From the NCBI GenBank assembly GCA_947165725.1, contig CAMVBL010000022.1, positions 1 to 16,907 on the forward strand: DNA of 16,907 nucleotides, in the 5' to 3' direction. Origin of the DNA: an uncultured Caryophanales bacterium (GTDB lineage: Bacteria; Bacillota_I; Bacilli_A; RFN20; CAG-826). The translations under genes were made by a program, and so were the position numbers. Numbering within the stretch: position 1 is the stretch's first letter; the number at the start of each line of letters is the position of its first letter. The notes under the pieces were generated by a model. The model did not search any database, was not told the origin of the DNA, and saw only the letters and a program-made list of their open reading frames with translations. Below are positions 1 through 6,060 of the stretch, piece after piece.

Positions 1-8
1 TAAACATC

Positions 9-950
9 ATGAAAGAAAACTTTGCGATTCTCACCGACGCTGGTGGCGATTTTACAAGAGAAATTATTGAAAAATACGGGATTGAAGAAACCCCAATTAG
101 TACAGTTGTGTGGCCAGATGGTTCTAATAGAGAAACAGATATTTATTGGGAGAAAATGACCCCTAATGAATATTTCACATTAATGACCAATAAGAAAAAT
201 AACTTCAGTTCTTCTATTCCTTCTCCTCAAACAATTAACGATAGATTAACCGCTTTAGCTAAAGCTGGCAGAAACGTTATTGTTATTACCATTTCCTCCA
301 CGATGAGTGGTGGCTACAGTGCTTTCACTGTTGGCGCTAGAGAAGTCATGGAACAATATCCAGAAGTTAAAATCAAAGTCATCGACTCATTAAGATATAG
401 TGGCGCGATTGACTTAATCGCTCTTGAAGCAAGTTTATGCCGTGAAAAAGGTATGGACTTTGATAGCACTGTTAAATATTTACAAGACTTTAGATTAAGA
501 ATTCACCAATGTGGTTTCATTGATGACCTCTTCTTCTTAGCCAGAAAAGGCAGAATCGCTAAAGGTAAAGCCTTCATGGGTAATATGATTGGTATCAAAC
601 CATTAGGCGATTTATGTAATGAAACAGGTCAAACCCAAATCATTGGTAAAGCACGTGGTTATAAAACAGTCATGAAATTGTTCCCAGAATACATTAAGAG
701 AACAATTGGTGATCCTACAAATAAATCATTCGTTGTTACTTATTCATTAAGAGAACCACAAGCTTTAGAAATGAAAAAGATGATTGAAGAAACATTCCAT
801 CCACAAAACTTAATCTTTGTCCCAGTTGGTCAATCCACCGGTTGTAATGTTGGACCAGGTTTAGCCGCTGCTTTCTATGCCGGTGATGAACCAGTTTCTC
901 CAATGTGTGAAAAAGAAGCTGTTATTTTAAACGAATTATTAAAGAAATAA
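9..950 (+). CDS. DegV family fatty-acid-binding protein
   Basis: DegV/FakB-type proteins bind a single fatty acid in the cytoplasm; FakB members present it to the kinase FakA for phosphorylation before phospholipid synthesis. The 313-residue product has the family signatures in order: an N-terminal TD acidic pocket (TDAGGDF, residues 9-15), a SSIPSP segment near 68-73, the serine-rich acyl-carboxylate loop TISSTMSGGYSA near 94-105, the DDLFFLARKGRI helix near 172-183, IGIKPLG near 194-200, and a C-terminal GPGLAAAF loop. Length is close to the usual 280-300 residues. Only eight bases precede the ATG in the window, so the ribosome binding site and promoter cannot be judged. The hydrolase gene starts three bases after its stop, implying co-transcription. 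No fakA lies nearby, so which lipid it serves is unknown. Family call is firm; FakB function is inference. Confidence 0.9.
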   Translation: MKENFAILTDAGGDFTREIIEKYGIEETPISTVVWPDGSNRETDIYWEKMTPNEYFTLMTNKKNNFSSSIPSPQTINDRLTALAKAGRNVIVITISSTMSGGYSAFTVGAREVMEQYPEVKIKVIDSLRYSGAIDLIALEASLCREKGMDFDSTVKYLQDFRLRIHQCGFIDDLFFLARKGRIAKGKAFMGNMIGIKPLGDLCNETGQTQIIGKARGYKTVMKLFPEYIKRTIGDPTNKSFVVTYSLREPQALEMKKMIEETFHPQNLIFVPVGQSTGCNVGPGLAAAFYAGDEPVSPMCEKEAVILNELLKK

Positions 951-953
951 TCT

Positions 954-1919
954 ATGCCTACACCAGTTATCATCATTATCATCGTTATTGGTGCCTTATT
1001 AGTTTTAGGACTACTATTTTCAGTGTTTTTCACATTCTTAGTGGCCTATAAGGTCTATAGCAAGACATTAATGCGTGGTAAATTAGGCTCTTGGGGTAGA
1101 AAAGAATGTTCTGAACCAGGTAATCCCGCTTTAGAAACAATGTGGAAAAGAGGTTTGGCCTGGGCTGAAGGTGATAAATCTTATATTAAAGAATTAAGTA
1201 TTACCTCTAACGATGGTCTTAAACTCGTTGGTGAATGGTTTGATTATGGCTACGATAAAACAGTCATTATTCTTCCAGGTAGAAGAGAAACACTAGTGTA
1301 TTCCTATTACTATGCTCAACCATATAAGAAACTTGGCGTTAATGTTTTAGTTGTCGACCAAAGAGCGCATGGTCTTTCTGAAGGCACTTATTCCACATGT
1401 GGTATTAAGGAAGCAGAAGACGCGAAATTATGGATTGAATACATGCATAATGAACATAATCAAAAAGAATTATATTTACACGGTATCTGTGTTGGTACAT
1501 GCGCAACATCTATCGCCGCTGCAACATTTGATAAAGATTATTTAAAAGCCATTATCTTAGACAGTGCTTTTATCACTTATCAAGAAATCTATAAGAACCA
1601 CTATATCGAAAGTGGCCATGCATTATTCCCTGTTTATTATCAAATTTGGATGTGGTTCAAACACTTCACCAAATGTGATATTAACGACGCGAAAACAATT
1701 AATTATGTCCCTAAATTTGGTAACATTCCTGTTCTCTTTATTTGGGGTACTAAAGATGTATATTGCTTACCTGAAAAGAGCAAAGAAATCTATGCTGCTT
1801 GCTCCTCAAATAAGAAAGAACTTGTCTGGTTTGAAGGCGCATTACATTCTAGGGTAAGATTAAGTGATGAAGAGCGTTATGACGCTGTTATTGGCGACTT
1901 TTTAGCAAAAAACAAGTGA
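954..1919 (+). CDS. Membrane-anchored alpha/beta hydrolase with Cys nucleophile
   Basis: This is a 321-residue serine-hydrolase-fold protein of the type with an N-terminal membrane anchor. Residues 5-35 form one strongly hydrophobic helix, and the catalytic domain follows at about 80-315. An oxyanion segment PGRRE lies at 108-112, and DQRAHGLSEG at 135-144 matches the DxRGHGxSxG motif of this family. The nucleophile elbow reads HGICVG: Cys179 (codon TGT at 1488-1490) sits where Ser is expected in GxSxG. Asp268 (GTKD) and His298 (ALHS) complete a plausible Cys-Asp-His triad. Substrate is not predictable; family members include esterases, thioesterases and peptidases. Translation probably couples to the DegV gene three bases upstream, since no Shine-Dalgarno is visible. 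The gene ends in TGA, the only TGA stop noticed here. Confidence 0.85.
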   Translation: MPTPVIIIIIVIGALLVLGLLFSVFFTFLVAYKVYSKTLMRGKLGSWGRKECSEPGNPALETMWKRGLAWAEGDKSYIKELSITSNDGLKLVGEWFDYGYDKTVIILPGRRETLVYSYYYAQPYKKLGVNVLVVDQRAHGLSEGTYSTCGIKEAEDAKLWIEYMHNEHNQKELYLHGICVGTCATSIAAATFDKDYLKAIILDSAFITYQEIYKNHYIESGHALFPVYYQIWMWFKHFTKCDINDAKTINYVPKFGNIPVLFIWGTKDVYCLPEKSKEIYAACSSNKKELVWFEGALHSRVRLSDEERYDAVIGDFLAKNK

Positions 1920-2017
1920 TTTGCAACCAAAAGTTGCGAAAATTCTAACTAGACTAGGTGGCGCAACCAAGTAGAAAATTGCTAGATTGTTGGTGTCAAA
2001 AACAGGAGGAAACGATT
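1920..2017 (+). promoter_or_regulatory. Repeat-bearing spacer before the XRE gene
   Basis: The 98-base gap is the only sizeable space in the DegV-to-carbamate-kinase cluster. It opens with a small hairpin, GCAAC/GTTGC (1923-1927 with 1933-1937). GCAACCAA occurs twice (1923-1930 and 1963-1970). Both copies are followed by AAAATT-rich sequence, a CTAGA-like block and GGTG, so the two halves look like a diverged direct duplication of roughly 35-40 bases. No T-tract follows the hairpin, so it is not a convincing terminator. The spacer ends in a strong Shine-Dalgarno AGGAGGA at 2004-2010. It may hold an internal promoter with operators for the downstream XRE regulator; this is inference. Confidence 0.35.
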
Positions 2018-2812
2018 ATGACGATTGAAATTGCAGACAGATTAGTTAAATTAAGAAAAAAATATGGCTATTCCCAAGAAGAACTCGCGGATAAATTAGG
2101 CTTATCAAGACAAGCGGTTAGTAAGTGGGAAAGAGCGGAAGCTTCTCCAGACACTGATAATCTTATTTGCTTAGCGAAATTATATGGAGTATCTCTCGAT
2201 GAACTCCTCGCGACAGATGAAGATATCGATACCATCGTGCAAGAACAAGTTAAAGAAGATACACCCGCACAAGAAGATAAAACTGAAGCCAATAAAGATG
2301 ATCGCGTAATCTTTGTTGGTAAAGATGGTAAGAAAGTCACTATTAACGATGACGGTGTGACTTGCTATAACGCTGATGGTACTGTTAAGAAACATCAATT
2401 CGATACCAAGATGGCTATTATCGGCGCGATTGAAGCTACACTATTCACACTAGCCACTGTCGCTTATGTAGTAACAAGCGCTATCCTTGGTTGGTGGCAT
2501 ATCATGTGGATTGTCTTCTTCATCCCAGAAATCATTTGTTCTATTGCTAGAGCAATTGTGAAGAGAAACGCTAACCACTTCAATATGGCCTTCACCGCTA
2601 TATTCACATTCTTCTTAGTGTGTTTCACATTACCAGTGGCTCTTGGTACATATGGTAACCCAATGTTATGGCATCCAATGTGGGTCGTGTTCTTAGCGAT
2701 TCCTGCTTATCACTCCGTTGTGGGGGCTATTAACAAAGTCTTAGGCAAAGAAGAAGAAAAAGACGAAGATGATGATGATGATGATCCAGAAGATCCAGAT
2801 GATAAAGATTAA
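2018..2812 (+). CDS. XRE-family regulator with membrane-spanning C-terminal domain
   Basis: This 264-residue protein has a Cro/C1-type helix-turn-helix at about 7-62 (SQEELADKLGLSRQAVSKWE is the classic core). A charged linker rich in Glu/Lys follows, then a small Gly/Asp-rich segment at 97-126. Four predicted membrane segments lie near 132-156, 159-180, 189-208 and 219-240. The last 20 residues are almost all acidic, with six Asp (251-256) encoded by a GAT6 tract. The ATG at 2018 is chosen because AGGAGGA at 2004-2010 lies seven bases upstream; a GTG at 1958 in frame has no such site. The gene ends five bases before the carbamate kinase start. The DNA-binding domain is certain; the idea that it binds DNA from the membrane, sensing an envelope signal, is inference. 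Targets are unknown, with the repeat-bearing spacer upstream a candidate. Confidence 0.88.
   Translation: MTIEIADRLVKLRKKYGYSQEELADKLGLSRQAVSKWERAEASPDTDNLICLAKLYGVSLDELLATDEDIDTIVQEQVKEDTPAQEDKTEANKDDRVIFVGKDGKKVTINDDGVTCYNADGTVKKHQFDTKMAIIGAIEATLFTLATVAYVVTSAILGWWHIMWIVFFIPEIICSIARAIVKRNANHFNMAFTAIFTFFLVCFTLPVALGTYGNPMLWHPMWVVFLAIPAYHSVVGAINKVLGKEEEKDEDDDDDDPEDPDDKD
2768..2785 (+). repeat. GAT trinucleotide tract (six copies)
   Basis: Six perfect GAT codons encode Asp251-256 of the membrane XRE protein. Slippage here would change the length of the acidic tail without breaking the frame. Confidence 0.8.
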
Positions 2813-2817
2813 TTAAT

Positions 2818-3732
2818 ATGGCAAAATACGTAGTTTCCTTAGGGGGTAATGCACTAGGCAATAATCCTAGTGAGCAAAAACAAGCATTAATAAAAGTCGC
2901 TGAGGCTATTACTGGTTTAATTATGGATGATAACGAAGTCGCTATCGTACATGGTAATGGCCCACAAGTGGGAATGATTAATCTTGCTTTTGAAACATCC
3001 AAAGAAACACCCAATATGCCATTCCCTGAATGTGGCGCGATGTCTGAAGGATATATTGGTTATCACATTCAAAATGCCTTATATAATTCTTTTAAACAAA
3101 ACAATATCAATAAATCTGTTGTAACTTTAATTACCCAAGTACAAGTGGACCCTTGTGATCCACTTTTCCTATATCCAAGTAAACCAATCGGATCCTTCTA
3201 CACAAAAGAACAAGCTGAACAATTTAATAAAGAAAAAGGCTACATCATGAAAGAAGATGCTGGAAGAGGCTATAGACGAGTGGTTCCTTCACCACTGCCA
3301 ATAGATATTATTGAAAAAGAATCTATTAAAACATTATTAGATAATGGACAAGTTGTGATATGCGCAGGTGGAGGTGGCATTCCTGTTATTAAACAAGATA
3401 ACAAATTAGAGGGTGTAGCCGCGGTAATCGATAAAGATTACGCTTCCGCGAAGCTCGCAGAACTCATAGATGCTGATTATTTAGTCATTTTGACCGCGGT
3501 AAACAACGTTTGTCTAAATTATAAGCAAGAAAACGAAGTCGTCTTAAAAGACGTTAAGAAAGGCGATTTAGCTAAGTATCTTGAAGAAGGACATTTCGCT
3601 AAAGGCAGCATGTATCCAAAAGTTCAAGCGGTACTCAACTTCTTAAAAGATAATAACAAGACCGCAGTTATCGCTTCATTAGATAATGCGAAAGATGCAT
3701 TCAAATTAAAAGCTGGGACAATCATTAAGTAA
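2818..3732 (+). CDS. arcC: Carbamate kinase
   Basis: Carbamate kinase makes ATP from ADP and carbamoyl phosphate, the last step of the arginine deiminase pathway, or runs in reverse; it is a cytoplasmic amino-acid-kinase-fold dimer. The 304-residue product is full length. Visible motifs are SLGGNAL (7-13), HGNGPQVG (45-52), the MSEGYIGY substrate segment (75-82), GRGYRRVVPSP (149-159), AGGGGIPV (183-190), VIDKDYASAKLAE (203-215) with the active-site lysine region, and GSMYPKV near the C-terminus. It starts five bases after the XRE gene with only AT-rich sequence before the ATG, so it is probably translationally coupled. No arginine deiminase (arcA), ornithine transcarbamylase (arcB) or arginine antiporter (arcD) is adjacent, unlike standard arc operons. 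The carbamoyl phosphate source is therefore not visible here. Identification is firm. Confidence 0.95.
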   Translation: MAKYVVSLGGNALGNNPSEQKQALIKVAEAITGLIMDDNEVAIVHGNGPQVGMINLAFETSKETPNMPFPECGAMSEGYIGYHIQNALYNSFKQNNINKSVVTLITQVQVDPCDPLFLYPSKPIGSFYTKEQAEQFNKEKGYIMKEDAGRGYRRVVPSPLPIDIIEKESIKTLLDNGQVVICAGGGGIPVIKQDNKLEGVAAVIDKDYASAKLAELIDADYLVILTAVNNVCLNYKQENEVVLKDVKKGDLAKYLEEGHFAKGSMYPKVQAVLNFLKDNNKTAVIASLDNAKDAFKLKAGTIIK

Positions 3733-3745
3733 TACCCAGCTTTTT
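3709..3745 (+). terminator. Intrinsic terminator after arcC
   Basis: AAAGCTGGG (3709-3717) pairs perfectly with CCCAGCTTT (3735-3743), and the run continues to five T at 3741-3745. The stem overlaps the arcC stop codon (3730-3732). On the - strand the same hairpin follows the convergent gene ending at 3744 and is trailed by a T-rich stretch, so it may work in both directions. Confidence 0.8.
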
Positions 3746-4313
3746 ACTTGTAAATTTTGTTATAGTTTCTAAATTCTTTTACTAATTGATGAACATTAAT
3801 CGCAGGCCCACTACATCTATTTGATAATTCATCTAGTAAACGTTTGACCATTTTAACGGACATATAACGTAAGGAGAATAATACCTGTCTACCATTTTTA
3901 CTTTCTACAAGAATATATGGTAATGGTTTTAATGCTTGTTTATATTTACCTCTAGAGTCACGGCGTAACGCCATTACGGTAACTTTCTTAATATCATCAT
4001 ATTTCATTTCTGTATGAAACTGTGTTCTAGGTCCAATTTTAAAATCACCACGTGTATAGATCTTTTCTTTACCAAGGATGATATTGCCTAACAAGAATGT
4101 TAATTCAAAATAAAGAAGAGGAAGTATACCAACATAGAAGATAACTGAAAGAATAATCGCAAATTGTCTTTCACTATCACTTCTAAAATTAGTGGTCAAA
4201 TAACTAACGTTAAAAAATACCGCGAGAAAGGTATCAAGCAAAAGAGATGTAACAAGAATTGCTTGTATGATTAAAGAAGAAGTTGATGTCTTAAAATAAA
4301 CTTTTCTCTTCAT
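3744..4313 (-). CDS. Two-TM protein of unknown function, possible PH-like domain
   Basis: I do not recognise a named family for this 189-residue protein. A short basic N-terminus is followed by two predicted membrane helices (about 13-34 and 50-78) that bring the rest back to the same side. The remaining 110 residues look like a compact beta-rich domain ending in an amphipathic helix. The pattern resembles bacterial PH-like membrane proteins: a strand GKEKIYTRGDFKIGPR, then MKYDDIKKV, then YILVESKNGRQVLFSL, then a helix KMVKRLLDEL. That comparison rests on layout alone. No Shine-Dalgarno precedes the ATG; instead a TATTAT hexamer ends six bases upstream. It is convergent with arcC and lies downstream of the glycosyltransferase terminator, so it is probably transcribed alone. 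Confidence 0.7.
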   Translation of the reverse strand: MKRKVYFKTSTSSLIIQAILVTSLLLDTFLAVFFNVSYLTTNFRSDSERQFAIILSVIFYVGILPLLYFELTFLLGNIILGKEKIYTRGDFKIGPRTQFHTEMKYDDIKKVTVMALRRDSRGKYKQALKPLPYILVESKNGRQVLFSLRYMSVKMVKRLLDELSNRCSGPAINVHQLVKEFRNYNKIYK

Positions 4314-4319
4314 GCAATC

Positions 4320-4325
4320 ATAATA
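4320..4325 (-). promoter_or_regulatory. Candidate -10 box with leaderless start
   Basis: On the - strand TATTAT is separated from the ATG (4313-4311) by exactly six bases, placing the predicted first transcribed base at the A of ATG. No good -35 is visible; the T-tract of the preceding terminator sits where it would be. There is no Shine-Dalgarno upstream of this gene. Confidence 0.35.
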
Positions 4326-4342
4326 GCATTAAACAAATTATC

Positions 4343-4373
4343 AAAAAAAGTTAGGCTTTTGTTTCCTAACTTT
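4343..4373 (-). terminator. Intrinsic terminator after the glycosyltransferase
   Basis: Read on the - strand, AAAGTTAGG (4373-4365) pairs with CCTAACTTT (4355-4347) around a nine-base loop, and the downstream arm runs into seven T (4349-4343). The stem overlaps the glycosyltransferase stop codon at 4372-4374. Confidence 0.85.
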
Positions 4374-5442
4374 ATTTCTTTTTCTTTTTTGTTTTTAATT
4401 TCTTAAGTGGTGCCCACTTGTTATAGATTCTTTGATAATATTCCCTCCAAAGATTCTTAACGTGTTCTTTGCTATAGAAATCTGAGATAAATTTACTGCC
4501 TTCTTGATAGTGTTCGTAATATTTCTTATCAGTGGCCAATCTATTGATTTGTTCACAGAAACCGTCCACATCAGGGGCTTTCGCATATGTATCTTTATCA
4601 ACGAATAAGATATCTTCATATAATTCTAGATTACGTAATAAAACAGGTTTTCTAGAATTAACGGCCTCTAAGATAGACATTGGGAACAATTCATCAAATG
4701 ATGGCATGAATAATAAGTCACACATATTGAAGATGCCGTTCATTTCAGTTCTAGGAATAATACCAATGAACTTTACATTTTCTGGTGGATTATCCATGAT
4801 GGCTTTAAGCTCTTTATAACCATCAGTCATCGAACCAAATGAGAAACCACCCGCCCAAACAAATACTTTATCTGGATTACGTTTCGCACATTCCACATAA
4901 TCTTTAACGCCTTTTCTTGTTTGGACTTGTCCACATCCCATCACTACGAACTTATCGTGAGGGATACCATATTTATCTCTTAAAGCATTTCTTTCTTCTA
5001 ATGGTAATTCATGGAATTTTTCATGATCCACGAAGTTAGGGATATAAGTAATGTTTTCTCTTTTTAAACCAAGCTTCACTAATGGCTCAATAAAGATCGG
5101 ATTAACCACTACTGCTTCATCCGCTTTCTTATAAGCGTGTTTAACATATTTCTTAAACGCCCAGAAGATTGGTTTAGGCATTTTAAGTGAACCATCAAAT
5201 GTTTCAGGTAAGCAGTGCACATAAGTAACATTGATATGACGTTTATTTAATCTCATCACATATTGAGGATTAAATGTATGCATATGATAAATATCAAAGT
5301 TAGATTTCTTTGAGTTAACTTCCACTTCAAAGATATCATCATTTTCTTTCACCAATGCAACTTGTTCGATATAAGCACTACCAACACCTTGACCATCAAC
5401 AGATGTGGCTTGTGATAACATATTAATTCTAATTTTTTCCAT
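4372..5442 (-). CDS. GT4 glycosyltransferase, probable diglycosyl-diacylglycerol synthase
   Basis: This 356-residue enzyme has the GT-B fold of family-4 glycosyltransferases and likely acts at the inner face of the membrane. The N-terminus (INMLSQATSVDGQGVGSAYIEQV, split by its glycine-rich turn) and YVHCLPETFDGSLKMPK near 74-90 strongly recall the CpoA/LafB/DGS group. That group adds a second sugar to monoglycosyl-diacylglycerol to make a bilayer-forming glycolipid and lipoteichoic acid anchor. The donor site shows PNFVDHEKF (135-143), QTRKGV (174-179) and the EX7E motif Glu251-Glu259 in ELFPMSILE. A Lys-rich C-terminal tail (five terminal Lys) would favour binding to acidic membrane. No monoglucosyl synthase lies next to it, unlike the laf pairs. 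No Shine-Dalgarno is clear. GT4 is firm; the DGS-type role is recalled by motif resemblance. Confidence 0.85.
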   Translation of the reverse strand: MEKIRINMLSQATSVDGQGVGSAYIEQVALVKENDDIFEVEVNSKKSNFDIYHMHTFNPQYVMRLNKRHINVTYVHCLPETFDGSLKMPKPIFWAFKKYVKHAYKKADEAVVVNPIFIEPLVKLGLKRENITYIPNFVDHEKFHELPLEERNALRDKYGIPHDKFVVMGCGQVQTRKGVKDYVECAKRNPDKVFVWAGGFSFGSMTDGYKELKAIMDNPPENVKFIGIIPRTEMNGIFNMCDLLFMPSFDELFPMSILEAVNSRKPVLLRNLELYEDILFVDKDTYAKAPDVDGFCEQINRLATDKKYYEHYQEGSKFISDFYSKEHVKNLWREYYQRIYNKWAPLKKLKTKKKKK

Positions 5443-5449
5443 AGCACTT

Positions 5450-5458
5450 ATTATTGTA
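5450..5458 (-). promoter_or_regulatory. Candidate -10 box for the glycosyltransferase
   Basis: Overlapping hexamers TACAAT (5458-5453) and AATAAT (5455-5450) on the - strand end ten and seven bases before the ATG at 5442. With either, the transcript would begin zero to four bases before the start codon. The -35 is weak and no Shine-Dalgarno is present. Confidence 0.3.
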
Positions 5459-5500
5459 TCTTTTTTTATATATTTGCATAACTTTTTCGGACAAAAATCA

Positions 5501-5535
5501 AAAAACCTCCCTATTTAATTAATAGGAGGCTTTTT
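5501..5535 (+). promoter_or_regulatory. Hairpin burying the Shine-Dalgarno of the small basic gene
   Basis: A5 (5501-5505), CCTCC (5506-5510) and TATT (5512-5515) pair with AATA (5521-5524), GGAGG (5525-5529) and T5 (5531-5535), with one bulged C on each side (5511, 5530) and a five-base loop. The downstream arm contains the whole Shine-Dalgarno AGGAGG (5524-5529), six bases from the ATG at 5536. The hairpin also ends in five T, so it has intrinsic-terminator form. Transcription reaching it would either stop or give mRNA with a closed ribosome binding site, unless something opens the stem. Confidence 0.65.
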
Positions 5536-5832
5536 ATGGCACGCAGTGAATTTAGATACAATCGAAGAAGAAAACATTATTCTTATCTCTTTAAAGATGT
5601 TGGCTCTAAAAGAAAGAATATTATTCTATCTTCCAAACCAGTTAGAAAAGAACATAGAAAGATTAAAAAGAACATTAAGCTTTATAAGCATCCTAACCCT
5701 AAAGAAAACAAAGATGTATATCTTATACCTAAAGTTTATCTAGATGAATCTGAATCCTTTGATAAGAAAAGAGAAGGATGGAAATTTCATCCGAATGATA
5801 AACGCAAAGTCAAAAGAATTGAGAAAAAATAA
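5536..5832 (+). CDS. Small, highly basic protein of unknown function
   Basis: I do not assign a family to this 98-residue protein. Lys and Arg make up over a third of residues and are spread along the chain, with a basic cluster at the start (RYNRRRKHYSYLFK) and another at the end (HPNDKRKVKRIEKK). There is no signal peptide, membrane helix or cysteine. The middle has ordered-looking segments (KNIILSSKP, IKLYKHPNP, DVYLIPKVYLD), so it is not simple low complexity. The composition suggests nucleic-acid or ribosome binding, as inference. A perfect AGGAGG lies six bases upstream, supporting this start and coding status, but it is buried in a hairpin. The gene stands alone between the divergent glycosyltransferase and a structured non-coding stretch. 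It could come from a mobile element, but nothing else here supports that. Confidence 0.65.
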   Translation: MARSEFRYNRRRKHYSYLFKDVGSKRKNIILSSKPVRKEHRKIKKNIKLYKHPNPKENKDVYLIPKVYLDESESFDKKREGWKFHPNDKRKVKRIEKK

Positions 5833-5835
5833 AAA

Positions 5836-6010
5836 TAGTCAGTATCGAAGCATCGCAATTAAGGACGCTGTATCAACTGACTGAATTAATTAAAACATAT
5901 TCCATTATCGATGTAAAGAAAAAGCCGGCAGTGAAGCGCACCACTTAAGGCCGCATTATCCGGCAAAGATATTAAAACATATTAATGCACCTATGTAAAC
6001 ACAAAAGAAA
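5836..6010 (+). ncRNA. Structured non-coding region with diverged tandem repeat
   Basis: The 228 bases between the small basic gene and oppA hold no credible ORF but clear structure. AGTCAGT (5837-5843) pairs with ACTGACT (5876-5882). GCCGG (5924-5928) pairs with CCGGC (5960-5964), enclosing AGTG/CACT (5930-5933 with 5942-5945). ATTAAAACATATT occurs at 5889-5901 and 5971-5983, each followed nine bases later by ATGTAAA (5911-5917 and 5993-5999), so both blocks repeat at the same 82-base offset. In each copy ACAT can pair with ATGT around a variable loop, followed by an A-rich linker and a GC-rich hairpin; the second copy's hairpin is the terminator. It could be a structured 3' UTR or an independent small RNA. 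No known RNA family is recognised. Confidence 0.45.
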
Positions 6011-6040
6011 GCCCCTTGCATTAAGCAAGAGGCCTTTTTT
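6011..6040. terminator. Bidirectional intrinsic terminator
   Basis: GCCCCTTGC (6011-6019) pairs with GCAAGAGGC (6025-6033), with one mismatch, around ATTAA, followed by six T on the + strand (6035-6040). On the - strand the same stem follows the oppA stop (6061-6063) and is trailed by TTTCTTTT. It can therefore end both the small-gene or non-coding transcript and the opp operon. Confidence 0.85.
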
Positions 6041-6060
6041 GTTAAACACTATTATCGAGA

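Noticed and set aside
1917..1953. Mycoplasma-type code with TGA read as tryptophan
   Set aside because: Reading through the TGA at 1917 would add only 11 codons of spacer sequence to the hydrolase, and no TGA interrupts any recognised gene; tryptophan is TGG throughout.
1958..2017. N-terminal extension of the XRE gene from a GTG at 1958
   Set aside because: No ribosome binding site before the GTG, whereas AGGAGGA sits seven bases before the ATG at 2018; the extension would also read through the repeat-bearing spacer.
5836..6000. CRISPR array
   Set aside because: Only two diverged copies, an 82-base period and no cas genes nearby.
5833..6040. Type III toxin-antitoxin (ToxIN-like) with RNA repeats
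   Set aside because: In those systems the repeats precede the toxin gene and the toxin is larger with a known fold; here the two-copy repeat follows a small basic protein with no visible resemblance.
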